Source: a virus. Taken from it: a DNA stretch of 36,832 bases. This document shows, piece after piece, positions 14,890-22,895 of the stretch (position 1 is the stretch's first letter; each line of letters opens with the position of its first letter). Position numbers and translations under genes: made by a program. Location: IMG/VR virus record IMGVR_UViG_3300042458_000413, positions 1-36,832 of that record. One strand, written 5' to 3'. The notes beneath the pieces are model-generated. The model did not search any database, had not been told where the DNA came from, and was given only the letters and a program-made list of their open reading frames with translations.

Positions 14890-15623
14890 ACGATGGTCGA
14901 AACGATGAAGTCCTTACCCACCTTGTGAGCCTGCCAGACTTTCCAATCATTACCCTGCACGAAGCCATACAGCCATCCGCTACCCCACTTGCTTGTCGCT
15001 AGTCGGTTCTTTGCGTATCGCATCTCGCTCTTTTTGCAGAGGCATCCACCGGAGAAGCCGACCGCTCCTCCATGCTTTGCGGCATTCACCGCTTGGATCG
15101 AGTGGAGATGTCCCATGATCAAGGCTCCTCCCGGCTGGGCATAGTGCCGGGCATGGACTTCAACGGCATCTCGTCCGCAAGTGTATCCGTGAACGAAGGT
15201 GATCTTCTTCAGCCGATGGACTCCGTCCTCTGCGTGGTAATCGTAGATCTTCCGGCATCCATGTTGCTTCAATACCGACTTGATCTCGGAGTCCAGATCT
15301 TTGCAGTAGTCCCGGAGAGTCCCCCTCGAAGAGCAGGACATGATGTGATGTAAACGATCCTCATGGTTTCCGTAGAGGAAAGCGGTGGGAGCCGTCTTCC
15401 GGATGAAGTCGATCCCCGCATCCAGATCGGCTTCGAGCGACTCATCCTCCTCGCTCCCGGTCGCTCCCTGCCGGATCGAGCGTAGATCGAAGCAGTCACC
15501 CAGATGAATGCGATGGTCACAGGGATACTTATCGAGGAAGCGGAGAAGCCCGGCTTCACTATCCTTGTCGATCTTATCTCCGTGGTTATCCCCGAAGGCT
15601 ACGAAAGTCTCTCGTTTGCTCAT
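14886..15623 (-). CDS. Calcineurin-like metallophosphoesterase
   Basis: 245 residues with the complete metal-binding set: GDNHG (Asp12, His14), LGDCFD (Asp43), GNHED (Asn86, His87), VHGY (His145) and GHLHS (His172, His174). This two-metal family cuts phosphate esters of proteins, nucleotides or nucleic acids. The substrate here is not visible; a nuclease, a cyclic-nucleotide phosphodiesterase or a protein phosphatase are all possible. It is the first gene of the accessory array and follows the capsid terminator, with a TTGACA-like box (15659-15668) upstream. Confidence 0.85.
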   Translation of the reverse strand: MSKRETFVAFGDNHGDKIDKDSEAGLLRFLDKYPCDHRIHLGDCFDLRSIRQGATGSEEDESLEADLDAGIDFIRKTAPTAFLYGNHEDRLHHIMSCSSRGTLRDYCKDLDSEIKSVLKQHGCRKIYDYHAEDGVHRLKKITFVHGYTCGRDAVEVHARHYAQPGGALIMGHLHSIQAVNAAKHGGAVGFSGGCLCKKSEMRYAKNRLATSKWGSGWLYGFVQGNDWKVWQAHKVGKDFIVSTIV

Positions 15624-15658
15624 GGCTCTACGGCTACTGTGAGTAAGATGTGGATGCT

Positions 15659-15668
15659 GTCAATAGCC
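15659..15668 (-). promoter_or_regulatory. Promoter-like box before the phosphoesterase gene
   Basis: GGCTATTGAC, continuing as TTGACA, on the minus strand, located between the capsid terminator and the 15623 start. The same ten bases occur at 14441-14450. The spacing to the start codon (about 35 bases) leaves room for a -10 element, but none is clear. Confidence 0.45.
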
Positions 15669-15669
15669 C

Positions 15670-15698
15670 AAAAAAAAACCCCGGGGATTAGCCGGGGT
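15670..15698 (-). terminator. Rho-independent terminator after the major capsid gene
   Basis: A 7-base perfect stem (ACCCCGG/CCGGGGT; 15678-15684 with 15692-15698) with a 7-base loop, followed on the minus strand by nine T residues. It sits 22 bases after the capsid stop and is the clearest terminator in the genome. It separates the late capsid operon from the accessory array. Confidence 0.9.
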
Positions 15699-15720
15699 CT
15701 TTGAAGAGCATCCTTTCGGA

Positions 15721-16641
15721 TTAGTCGATCACACCGACAAGAACCGGGATGATGGCGTTCTTCTCGAGAAGAGCCGTACCGAAGAGCCACTCCGCACGAA
15801 GTTTGTGCAGACCTTCGTCATGGTTGTACCACGAAGAGATGGCGAAGGTGAAGCCGGTGTTCGGATCGGTCGCAAGAGCGACATCAGCGTAGGTGCTGGC
15901 TTGGATAGCCGGGGCTCGGCTGACCACCATGAAGGCAGACTTCGTAGCGGCAACGCCCTTGAGGGTGCTGGTCACATCGTAGGCTTGGTCACCGATCTGC
16001 TGGGACTCATAGACCGACAGACCATGCAGAGTGCCGACAGCGTTGTTGCGGATGACTTCAGAGCCACCGATCGAGAACGCTTGGGCAACAGTATTGTCAG
16101 CGATCAGATTGTAGAAGAGATCAACGCCCAGATGGAGCGAGCGACCCTGCTCCGGGAGGTTATTGGCAGACATCTTCTTGGCGATCGCCACGACATCGGC
16201 TCGGTCGAAGTCCGTCACATTGGCGAGAACAACGGCATTGGCATTGAGGACGCTATCATTGACGATCTTCGAGAGAGCGTTGGCGGTCATGCTCTTCACG
16301 ACAGCGTGAGCGATGGGCTCGATAAAGATCTGACGGAGGCGATCGAAGCCGATCTTAGCGGCTTCCTTCGGGGTGAACTCGACCTGCACATACGAAGGAT
16401 CGCCCATCGTGACGGAGATCGGAGAGGTGGTCGCATTGCTGGACTCGTACTTGTCCGTGGCGTTCCAAGTGGAAGCGGTGAAAGTGCCGGGCTTGCGAGT
16501 CACGACAGTCTCGCCAGAGTTGGCAACTTCAGCGGAGAAGTCGGTCGAGAAGGTGGAGAGGCGAGCCAGACCCGGCAGGAGAGCCGGGAGGGTGGCTTGG
16601 GCGATGATGTCGGAGGTAAGTCCGTTGAGGGTGTTGCTCAT
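15721..16641 (-). CDS. Major capsid protein
   Basis: 306 residues. It starts with a flexible arm (SNTLNGLTSDIIAQATLPALLP), then VVTRKPGTFTAS and a beta-rich A domain that includes QVEFTPKEAAKIGFDRLRQIF and RSLHLGVDLFYNLIADN. This is the layout of HK97-fold coat proteins, closest in feel to the P22 coat-like group. Its position after portal, protease and scaffold candidate and before a strong terminator is standard. The leader has no Shine-Dalgarno sequence although the product must be abundant. Confidence 0.85.
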   Translation of the reverse strand: MSNTLNGLTSDIIAQATLPALLPGLARLSTFSTDFSAEVANSGETVVTRKPGTFTASTWNATDKYESSNATTSPISVTMGDPSYVQVEFTPKEAAKIGFDRLRQIFIEPIAHAVVKSMTANALSKIVNDSVLNANAVVLANVTDFDRADVVAIAKKMSANNLPEQGRSLHLGVDLFYNLIADNTVAQAFSIGGSEVIRNNAVGTLHGLSVYESQQIGDQAYDVTSTLKGVAATKSAFMVVSRAPAIQASTYADVALATDPNTGFTFAISSWYNHDEGLHKLRAEWLFGTALLEKNAIIPVLVGVID

Positions 16642-16667
16642 GGGTTAGGTGTAGAGTGAGTTGGAAA

Positions 16668-17087
16668 TTAGAGACCGAGGAGAACCTTCTGGTTCGCCAT
16701 AAAGAACTTCTGCTTGTCGGCAGGATCGAGGATCTTGCCCATCTCGGAGAGGGCTTCTTCCCGGCTCTTGATCTTGCTCGAGGACGAAGGGCTGACAGCG
16801 ACCGGATCAACGCCACACTCGGAGGCGATGCGAGCGGCAACCTTTTCGACCTTGGCTTCAGAGGCTTCAAGAGCCTTCGCCTTGTCTTCAGCGACAGCGA
16901 GATCAACAGAGAGAGCAGAGATCCTGGCTTCGGCTTCAGCCTTGTCCTTGAGCAGAGCCTCGACCTTGGCTTCGGCTTCACCGACCTTGGCGGTCAGAGC
17001 GGAAACTTCAGAGGCGAGAGCGGAGGCGTTAGCCGTGGCGGTGGCGAGATCAGCCGTAGCCTTGGAGAGTTCTTCTTCGGGAGTCAT
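16668..17087 (-). CDS. Scaffold-like coiled-coil protein
   Basis: 139 residues from ATG 17087. Residues 5-95 are an alanine- and lysine/glutamate-rich coiled coil (ATADLATATANASALASEV, EAEAKVEALLKDKAEAEA). The C-terminal part (ASECGVDPVAVSPSSSSKI, then MGKILDPADKQKFF) could be the coat-binding end. The location between head protease and coat gene, and the coiled coil, fit an internal scaffold. The 13-base leader motif lies 9 bases upstream of the start. Confidence 0.7.
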   Translation of the reverse strand: MTPEEELSKATADLATATANASALASEVSALTAKVGEAEAKVEALLKDKAEAEARISALSVDLAVAEDKAKALEASEAKVEKVAARIASECGVDPVAVSPSSSSKIKSREEALSEMGKILDPADKQKFFMANQKVLLGL

Positions 17088-17096
17088 GCTGTGAGT

Positions 17097-17109
17097 GGCG
17101 AGCCGTCCC
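17097..17109 (-). promoter_or_regulatory. 13-base leader motif, copy 2
   Basis: GGGACGGCTCGCC on the minus strand, 9 bases before the scaffold start, the same distance as in copy 1. It directly follows the protease stop at 17114. Confidence 0.55.
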
Positions 17110-17113
17110 TGTT

Positions 17114-17929
17114 TCAACGATTGATCTCCGCAAGGATCTGATCCATGCCGGATACGATCCCGGTAAGCATACCGAGCGAAGCCGCTTTCTTAGCGGCAAA
17201 GGACTGACCCTCCATCGCAGAGTCCGGGACGAGAGATCGAACCGAGCGGACATCGGCTTTAAAGTCATTGTGAACATCTACCACGGACTGCTGGATCAAG
17301 TCCTTTCCTTCGGCATCAATCGAGGTGCCGGGCAGACCGATCGCCTTGTACTTGCCGCTCTTGAAAACTTCCATCTTCACGCCCATGTTCTCGAAAGCCT
17401 TGGAAGCATCCGGCACGACTCGGTAGACCCCTACGGAACCTACGGAAGCCGACCCTGTTGCAAGGAAACGCTGGCTCTGACTCCCAAGCCAAAAGCCAGC
17501 GGAAGCGGCTTGAGAGTCGGTGAAGGCGATGGTCGGCTTCGTAGAGTTGCGGATACGAGATGCGAGTTCCGGGACTCCGGTGACAGTACCTCCCGGAGAG
17601 TTGATGTCAAAGACGAGGTGAGTGATCTGCGGATCCTTCTCGAAGGCATCGATGTTCTTACGGATGTCATTCACATCAACCATCCCCAGGATCTTTTCGA
17701 TCGGCATGAGATTGGAACCGATGGCTCCCTTGATCGGGATGATCCCGGCTTTGCCGACCTTCTCCGCTTTAGGCTGATTGCCAAGCAGAGCCGTGAGCAT
17801 CTCGGCTCCGGCTTGATCCTGCTTTACGCTGGCGAGCAACTCGGCAAATCGCTCTGCGATCATGGCGGCTTTGTTGGGCTCGATGAGCAGAGGCTCACCG
17901 GACTGCATGGCGATCTTCAGAGAGTTCAT
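17114..17929 (-). CDS. S49 family head maturation protease
   Basis: 271 residues. The SppA/ClpP-like core is clear: FDINSPGGTVTG (oxyanion region, residues 108-118), SQAASAGFWLGS with catalytic Ser143, ATGSASVGSVGVYRVV, and SGKYKAIG with Lys193/Lys195 as the Ser-Lys dyad partner. Phage S49 proteases (lambda gpC-like) trim scaffold, portal or coat during prohead maturation. It overlaps the portal gene by 4 bases and precedes the scaffold candidate. In lambda the scaffold is nested inside the protease gene; here it is separate. Confidence 0.9.
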   Translation of the reverse strand: MNSLKIAMQSGEPLLIEPNKAAMIAERFAELLASVKQDQAGAEMLTALLGNQPKAEKVGKAGIIPIKGAIGSNLMPIEKILGMVDVNDIRKNIDAFEKDPQITHLVFDINSPGGTVTGVPELASRIRNSTKPTIAFTDSQAASAGFWLGSQSQRFLATGSASVGSVGVYRVVPDASKAFENMGVKMEVFKSGKYKAIGLPGTSIDAEGKDLIQQSVVDVHNDFKADVRSVRSLVPDSAMEGQSFAAKKAASLGMLTGIVSGMDQILAEINR

Positions 17930-19401
17930 GGAAGTTGATCTTCCGGAGGCGGGGAGTCCTGCTCGGTCGGTTCGTTCACAGGATCTTGCACCCCGGGCTT
18001 ACCACCGACTCCGGGCTGGAGCCAATTGAACGAAGGCTTGTAGAGGAACTCGAGCGGGATGTTCCGCTCCTTGGAAAGATTGATCATGTACTCCGCTTCA
18101 TCGGCTCGGAGGTTCATCTGCTCCTCGAAGTCCTGCTGACGCTCGGCAAAGTCTTCCGTCCGGCTCTTGAGTCCGAACTCGATATCAAGTCGGTTCTGGA
18201 ACGCTTCTCGAGAGACATCGAGTTGGATCTGCTTCGGTAGCATCCATTGCGGTTGCCACCAACCCTCGACAGCCGGGAGCATACCCTGCTCGATGGCATC
18301 TCCAAGGATGTAGAAAGAGATCTCCCGGAGACCGACACAGATCACGGACTGACGATGCTTCACCACTCGGGTAGCCTTGGCTAAAGCCAACTTAACGCCA
18401 GCGGCTCCGACCTTGGAACTATCGTAGATGAACTCCGGGGGCAGACCGCCCATCATGGAGTCCCGAGTCAGATGATCCAGCCACGGCACGAAGTTCGAGT
18501 TCGGTCGCTTCGACTCGAGAAGATTTAGTTTCTCACCGGGCTCGGTGATGTAAGTGACACCGGCAGGAGTAGGCTTGGAAGTATTGGGAGTTCCTTCACC
18601 GAAGACTTCTTCATCGTCCTCGTCAGCCTCTCCGCTGTTCTTCTCGAGATGGATCGAGATCTTCGACTGATCGAGCGTGGCTCGCTTCTCATTTGAGAGC
18701 ATCTCCATCTGATCAATCAAGTGGCAGATCGAGTGCTGAAGCGGAGGGTAGCCCCGGGATCCGGAAGCCTGTTGCTTATCGTAGATGTGAACGATGGCGT
18801 TTGCCTGGATCGGCAGAGTAGTACCATCGTCTTGCAAGACATGGTACTCGAGGACTTCTCCGGATCGACCGAAGCGGATACCATCGACCAAAGTAGGATC
18901 GTCACCGATCGAGCCATTGCCGATACGATGAGCCTCGATCAGTTGGATCTTGGCAAAGCCCAGAGCGTCCCGGGTCTTGAGGATGAAGATCTCTCCGTCT
19001 CGATCAAGAGCCCGGGAGATGATCTGTTGTACTTCCCAATAGTTAAATCGTCCGCTGATCTCCGGAGAGTTAGCCCAATTGCCGTGGTAGCCTTCGTATT
19101 GGGTATTGGCGTTGCGATCTTTCGTCCGGTATTGAGGAGTGATGCCGGAAGCACCGACCGCAAGGATCGCCATCTGCTGGATGTATTCTCGAAGAACGCC
19201 CGAGTTCTTTTCGAGGTAGCGGCTCTTCCGCATGATCTCCCTGCGGGTGTATCCATCATACTCTTTGCGAAAGTCCGAAGGAGACTTCGAGTAGATGTTC
19301 GATCGATTTGGAGAGTTCTTCGCTCCCTCAAACGATTGAGCCTTCGGCTTGGAGCCGGAGCCCTTGAGGAGATTGAGAAGCCCGGAGATGTAAGATGCCA
19401 T
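17926..19401 (-). CDS. Portal protein (lambda type)
   Basis: 491 residues. It has the lambda portal family pattern: basic N-terminus, YTRREIMRKSRYLEKNSGVLREYIQQM (about 50-76), the FAKIQLIEAHRIGNG segment and HIYDKQQASGSRGYPPLQHSI, then a helical C-terminus rich in charged residues. An acidic insert (GEADEDDEEVFGEG) sits near 260. The portal forms the dodecameric DNA entrance of the head. It lies between the gpW-like gene (2-base gap) and the protease (4-base overlap). Confidence 0.9.
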   Translation of the reverse strand: MASYISGLLNLLKGSGSKPKAQSFEGAKNSPNRSNIYSKSPSDFRKEYDGYTRREIMRKSRYLEKNSGVLREYIQQMAILAVGASGITPQYRTKDRNANTQYEGYHGNWANSPEISGRFNYWEVQQIISRALDRDGEIFILKTRDALGFAKIQLIEAHRIGNGSIGDDPTLVDGIRFGRSGEVLEYHVLQDDGTTLPIQANAIVHIYDKQQASGSRGYPPLQHSICHLIDQMEMLSNEKRATLDQSKISIHLEKNSGEADEDDEEVFGEGTPNTSKPTPAGVTYITEPGEKLNLLESKRPNSNFVPWLDHLTRDSMMGGLPPEFIYDSSKVGAAGVKLALAKATRVVKHRQSVICVGLREISFYILGDAIEQGMLPAVEGWWQPQWMLPKQIQLDVSREAFQNRLDIEFGLKSRTEDFAERQQDFEEQMNLRADEAEYMINLSKERNIPLEFLYKPSFNWLQPGVGGKPGVQDPVNEPTEQDSPPPEDQLP

Positions 19402-19403
19402 GA

Positions 19404-19667
19404 TCAGAGATTGCGACCCCGGGAATAGTCGGAGGTCAAGTACCTCTTCGGCTTCGGGTAAGCCACAGGATCCAGATACTGAAGAGCGAACTTACACTCG
19501 TCAAGGATCCGCTCGGTACTCATGACGATCTGTTTCGTGGCAGAGACCCCGGACTCCGAGTAGGAAGTCAGCACCTTACCAGCGAGCAAGTCGGCTTTAG
19601 CCCGGGCTTGGATCGCAAGGACTTCTTGAACAGTAAAGCCAACAGTAAGTAAGCCTCTCGCAGACAT
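19404..19667 (-). CDS. gpW-like head-tail joining protein
   Basis: 87 residues. The helix-beta-helix pattern (FTVQEVLAIQARAKADLLAG, SATKQIVMSTERILDECKF) and its location between terminase and portal agree with lambda gpW, which joins head and tail after packaging. It is slightly longer than gpW (68). The 13-base leader motif lies 7 bases before its start. Confidence 0.65.
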   Translation of the reverse strand: MSARGLLTVGFTVQEVLAIQARAKADLLAGKVLTSYSESGVSATKQIVMSTERILDECKFALQYLDPVAYPKPKRYLTSDYSRGRNL

Positions 19668-19674
19668 TTGAAGA

Positions 19675-19687
19675 GGCGAGCCGTCCC
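19675..19687 (-). promoter_or_regulatory. 13-base leader motif, copy 3
   Basis: GGGACGGCTCGCC on the minus strand, 7 bases before the gpW-like start. Same sequence as at 8627-8639 and 17097-17109. Confidence 0.55.
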
Positions 19688-19699
19688 AAGGGGTAAGAC

Positions 19700-19765
19700 C
19701 TACTTGCCGTTACCGAGCAAGTAGATCGCAATCCGAGAAGCCCATCCTTGACGAAACAAAGCCAT
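19700..19765 (-). CDS. Possible 21-residue peptide
   Basis: The 111-base gap between the terminase and gpW-like genes holds a short frame from ATG 19765 to TAG 19700 giving ALFRQGWASRIAIYLLGNGK after the start Met. It has a basic amphipathic start and a hydrophobic end. There is no other support, so it may be untranslated leader for the gpW-like gene. Confidence 0.25.
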   Translation of the reverse strand: MALFRQGWASRIAIYLLGNGK

Positions 19766-19778
19766 AAGTTCCGGGCAA

Positions 19779-21611
19779 CTACTCCTTGGACTGATCGGAG
19801 CCAGCATCTCCATCCTCCACCACCTCGTCAATGTCTTTCCTTGCTTCTCTGCCGATCAACTTGAGAAGAGTTGCCGGGATCAGTCCAAGCACCTCGCAAT
19901 CCCATAGGTGATTAGCCCGAGTGCCGATCAGTCTCCACTCCGGCTTTCCGCTGGCGGTCTTCTGCCGGGCTTCGCTGTTCATCTGCTTTTCATACTCTTC
20001 CGTGGCATCGACTGCGTAAGAGTGGATCCCGGCTTTACGGAGCCGATACAAAGCGTCTTTGAAAACCAAGTTCGAGAAGAGATACAACTTCGTGTACTTC
20101 TGTCCGGCTTGGATCTTCCGGGGTCGAGAGAAGGGTCGGTAAAAAGGTTTGTTCCCGGTCTGGGTTTTCTTGAGCCAAGGGAAGTCGTTGCTCGCTGATC
20201 CCTTGGTACAGTTGTACCCGAAGTGAGCGGCTTGTCCATAGACATCCCCGGTCTGATAACCGGAGTCGATCCATACCCCGGCAGGGTCAATAGATAGTTT
20301 AATCCGGAGGGCTTCGATCTGATCCCATCGCTCGACAAACTCCCAATGGATTAGCCGGGAGCGACCATCGAGTGACCAAGATCTTGCCAAGCAGTAAAAG
20401 CCATTTGCTTGCACATCGATTGAGAGGAAGCGAAGTCTGCGAAAGCCTTTGAGATCTTTGACCTCCTGGATCCGATCAGCCGGGACTAACTTGCCATCGA
20501 TGAAGCCACCTTCATCTGCCCAATCTTCGAGCATCTTGTAGTCCTGCGGAGTCACCACATGATCGATATCTTCCGGCTCTTCCGACCAAGACTCTGCCAT
20601 CTCCTTTTGTTTCCAGATCCTTCGATGACCTTCATCACCGAAGAGGGTAGCACTCTGCTTCGCCCGGATGAGACGGACGGCAAGATCTCCCCATGATCGG
20701 ACGGCGATCGAATTGTAATGGAAGCCGACCATGCCTTTCTCCGCATTGCCATTCTTGGCGATGAACCTTCCGGTCGCTCTCATCTCTGCCCGGGATCCTT
20801 CATTGTCATCCCAAGTCCGCTTACAACTGACGCATTCGTATTTGCATCCGACAGAGATCACCTTGAAGTCGTATTCATCTCCGACTTTGTAGTTCTCCGG
20901 GAAGCGGATCTGAGCCCAAGTGTAGGGCTGGCGGGTAAGGCATGAAGGACACTCGAAGGTGAACTCTCTCTGATCAGTCGAAGCATGGATCTCTGAAGAC
21001 TCGTCTCCCTCGTAAGATCCTTGGCTTGCGAGGATCACTTTCCCCAACCATCCGTAAGCCTTTACTCGGCTCATCGCTTCAGCGATATGCCCATGCTTGA
21101 ACTGCCAAGTCTCGTCAGCGACAAGCCATCGGATTGATCTGCGTTGAAGGTTGCGGATGTTGTGGGCTCCGAGAGTCCACAGATGCATCCGATCAAATTG
21201 GGAGGACTGCCATCGAGACTCTTTCTTGTTCATCCGCTCGAGAGCCGGAGGGCAATTCTCGATCAGCGGAAGCAAGCGAGTCTCATACCAATCCCGGGCG
21301 TTAGGATCTTGATCTTGTAGATACAAAGTCGGACCGGGCTGGCGAGCGATGATCCAACAGAGCAAGAGTTCCAGAGCCATCGACTTACCGCTTTGGATTG
21401 GGGCTCTGATCGAGACGAGTTTGATCTCCGGATCTACGCAAGCCCGGAGGATCTCTTCGAGCCAAGGAGTCTCCGTAGTCCGGAAGCCTCCCGGCATCGG
21501 AGAGTAAGGGATCGAGCGGATGTTCTCCTTCAGCCACTCGATGATGTCTTGCGACTCCTCGAGAGCGAACTGCCTCCGGAGAAGAGCCTCGAAGTAATCA
21601 ACTCTGTTCAT
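19779..21611 (-). CDS. Terminase large subunit (GpA family)
   Basis: 610 residues. The ATPase part has a Walker A-like RAPIQSGKS (69-77) and RWLVADETW as the Walker B region. A zinc-ribbon pair follows (ECPSCLTRQ and CKYECVSCKRTW, about 230-275). The C-terminal nuclease shows LSIDVQANGFYCL and WIDSGYQTGDVY with metal-binding aspartates. This is the lambda gpA type, which cuts concatemers at cos and drives packaging, so cohesive ends are likely. It overlaps the small subunit gene by 14 bases. Confidence 0.92.
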   Translation of the reverse strand: MNRVDYFEALLRRQFALEESQDIIEWLKENIRSIPYSPMPGGFRTTETPWLEEILRACVDPEIKLVSIRAPIQSGKSMALELLLCWIIARQPGPTLYLQDQDPNARDWYETRLLPLIENCPPALERMNKKESRWQSSQFDRMHLWTLGAHNIRNLQRRSIRWLVADETWQFKHGHIAEAMSRVKAYGWLGKVILASQGSYEGDESSEIHASTDQREFTFECPSCLTRQPYTWAQIRFPENYKVGDEYDFKVISVGCKYECVSCKRTWDDNEGSRAEMRATGRFIAKNGNAEKGMVGFHYNSIAVRSWGDLAVRLIRAKQSATLFGDEGHRRIWKQKEMAESWSEEPEDIDHVVTPQDYKMLEDWADEGGFIDGKLVPADRIQEVKDLKGFRRLRFLSIDVQANGFYCLARSWSLDGRSRLIHWEFVERWDQIEALRIKLSIDPAGVWIDSGYQTGDVYGQAAHFGYNCTKGSASNDFPWLKKTQTGNKPFYRPFSRPRKIQAGQKYTKLYLFSNLVFKDALYRLRKAGIHSYAVDATEEYEKQMNSEARQKTASGKPEWRLIGTRANHLWDCEVLGLIPATLLKLIGREARKDIDEVVEDGDAGSDQSKE

Positions 21612-22206
21612 CGATGTCTTGAGTGGCTCGCTGTTCCATCTTCGAGATCGAGTTCATGACCCGATCCTTCCACTTGCGGACTGCTTTCATGGCTTTGCCC
21701 GGCTCCTCCGGATTGGCTTCCTTCGAGATCTCCAACTCTGCTTGTTCAAGCATCTGCCGGATCTCGCCCATCACCTTGCTGAACCTTTCGATGGCGTGTT
21801 CAGCCCGGATGTATTCTCTCGAAGCGATCGATCTCTCCCGGGCTTCCTTCTCCAACTTCGTCAGCGTCATGACAGTCTTATCGTATGACGAATAGAGCCG
21901 GGCTTGTTGCGGAGACTTCTCCTTGATGGCGATCATGTACTGCTGTCGGGATACCTTGACGAGATATCTCTGACGCTCGAGGACTTCCATGAAGCCATCC
22001 GGATTTAGAGCGGTATGTTCTTCCGGCTGGTTCTCATTGGTTCCGATCTGATGCCCGGATGGAGCGATGCCTGTGGCTTGATGCCGATTGTTTCTCCAAG
22101 TCTCCGCAGACTCAAGAGAGTCGAGCGGCATCCCAGCCGATACGAGTTGAGAGATCCTCCCGGGAGAGAGGCTCCATCGCTTCGCAAGTTCCGTCTGGGT
22201 GATCAT
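21598..22206 (-). CDS. Terminase small subunit (Nu1-like) candidate
   Basis: 202 residues from ATG 22206; a TTG three bases earlier is less likely. An N-terminal HTH (TQTELAKRWSLSPGRISQLVSAGMP, about 3-28) is followed by a long helical region (EVLERQRYLVKVSRQQYMIAIKEKS and more) for assembly. HTH plus helical tail directly upstream of a GpA-like large subunit is the Nu1 arrangement; it would recognise cos DNA. The start codon shares one base with the stop of the QueE gene, coupling packaging to the modification operon. Confidence 0.75.
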   Translation of the reverse strand: MITQTELAKRWSLSPGRISQLVSAGMPLDSLESAETWRNNRHQATGIAPSGHQIGTNENQPEEHTALNPDGFMEVLERQRYLVKVSRQQYMIAIKEKSPQQARLYSSYDKTVMTLTKLEKEARERSIASREYIRAEHAIERFSKVMGEIRQMLEQAELEISKEANPEEPGKAMKAVRKWKDRVMNSISKMEQRATQDIDEQS

Positions 22207-22895
22207 CAATCAAGCCCGAGATACTTATGAGTCTGGATCGAGATCCGGAACCCATACTCGTAGCAAGTATCGATACAGAGTTGCGTGGCGTTCTTACCCT
22301 GCGAGATGGGCTGAAGCCAGATGGGAAGTTCCCGGGGATCCAGGCAATGCTCGTTCAAGAAGCCGAGCAACTTTTCGACATCGCTCTGCTTACCAATCGG
22401 CATCTTAATCTCATCGGCTCGGAGGATGGCTTGCTTGACGATTGCCCTGCCTCCGGGCATATTGATCTTCGGGCTGACAGTAATCCAAGCCAGCGGGATG
22501 TTAATCGGGTAAGTGCCGGAGGTTTCGATCTGCACCGAGTAGCCTTCAGCGTAAGCCTCGACTACGAACTTCCGGACTTCATCCGGTTGAGCCAGCGGCT
22601 CTCCTCCGGTCATGACGATGTGCTTGATGCCCGGCTTCCACTTCATGATCTTCTTGAGCAGTTGCATCCCGCTGATCCGGATGCCGTAGTTGCGAGAGCC
22701 GACCGGAGAGCCGATCAACTTATGCCATGCTTCATCCACCTCGACATCATGCTGACCCTCGAAAGCCCAAGAGTATTTAGTATCGCAGAAGGGACATCCG
22801 ACATCGCATCCCTGCGTCCGGATGAAGATCGATGGAGTCCCGGTGAGGGAGGCTTCTCCTTGGATCGTGGCAAATACTTCAGAGATGTTTAGCAT
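22206..22895 (-). CDS. queE: 7-carboxy-7-deazaguanine synthase (QueE)
   Basis: 229 residues. A radical SAM enzyme: TIQGEASLTGTPSIFIRTQGC leads to the iron-sulfur ligands Cys30, Cys34 and Cys37 (CDVGCPFCDTKYSW). HIVMTGGEPLAQPDE is the GGEP SAM-binding motif, and YSVQIETSGTYP and WITVSPKI follow. It converts 6-carboxytetrahydropterin into 7-carboxy-7-deazaguanine, the third step to preQ0. Its start overlaps the phosphoribosyltransferase gene by 17 bases, and its stop meets the terminase small subunit start. Confidence 0.93.
   Translation of the reverse strand: MLNISEVFATIQGEASLTGTPSIFIRTQGCDVGCPFCDTKYSWAFEGQHDVEVDEAWHKLIGSPVGSRNYGIRISGMQLLKKIMKWKPGIKHIVMTGGEPLAQPDEVRKFVVEAYAEGYSVQIETSGTYPINIPLAWITVSPKINMPGGRAIVKQAILRADEIKMPIGKQSDVEKLLGFLNEHCLDPRELPIWLQPISQGKNATQLCIDTCYEYGFRISIQTHKYLGLD

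Noticed and set aside
15805-16659. Plus-strand frame of 284 residues opposite the capsid gene
   Set aside because: The minus strand holds a clear major capsid protein; the plus frame is Gly/Arg/Asp-rich with no domain.
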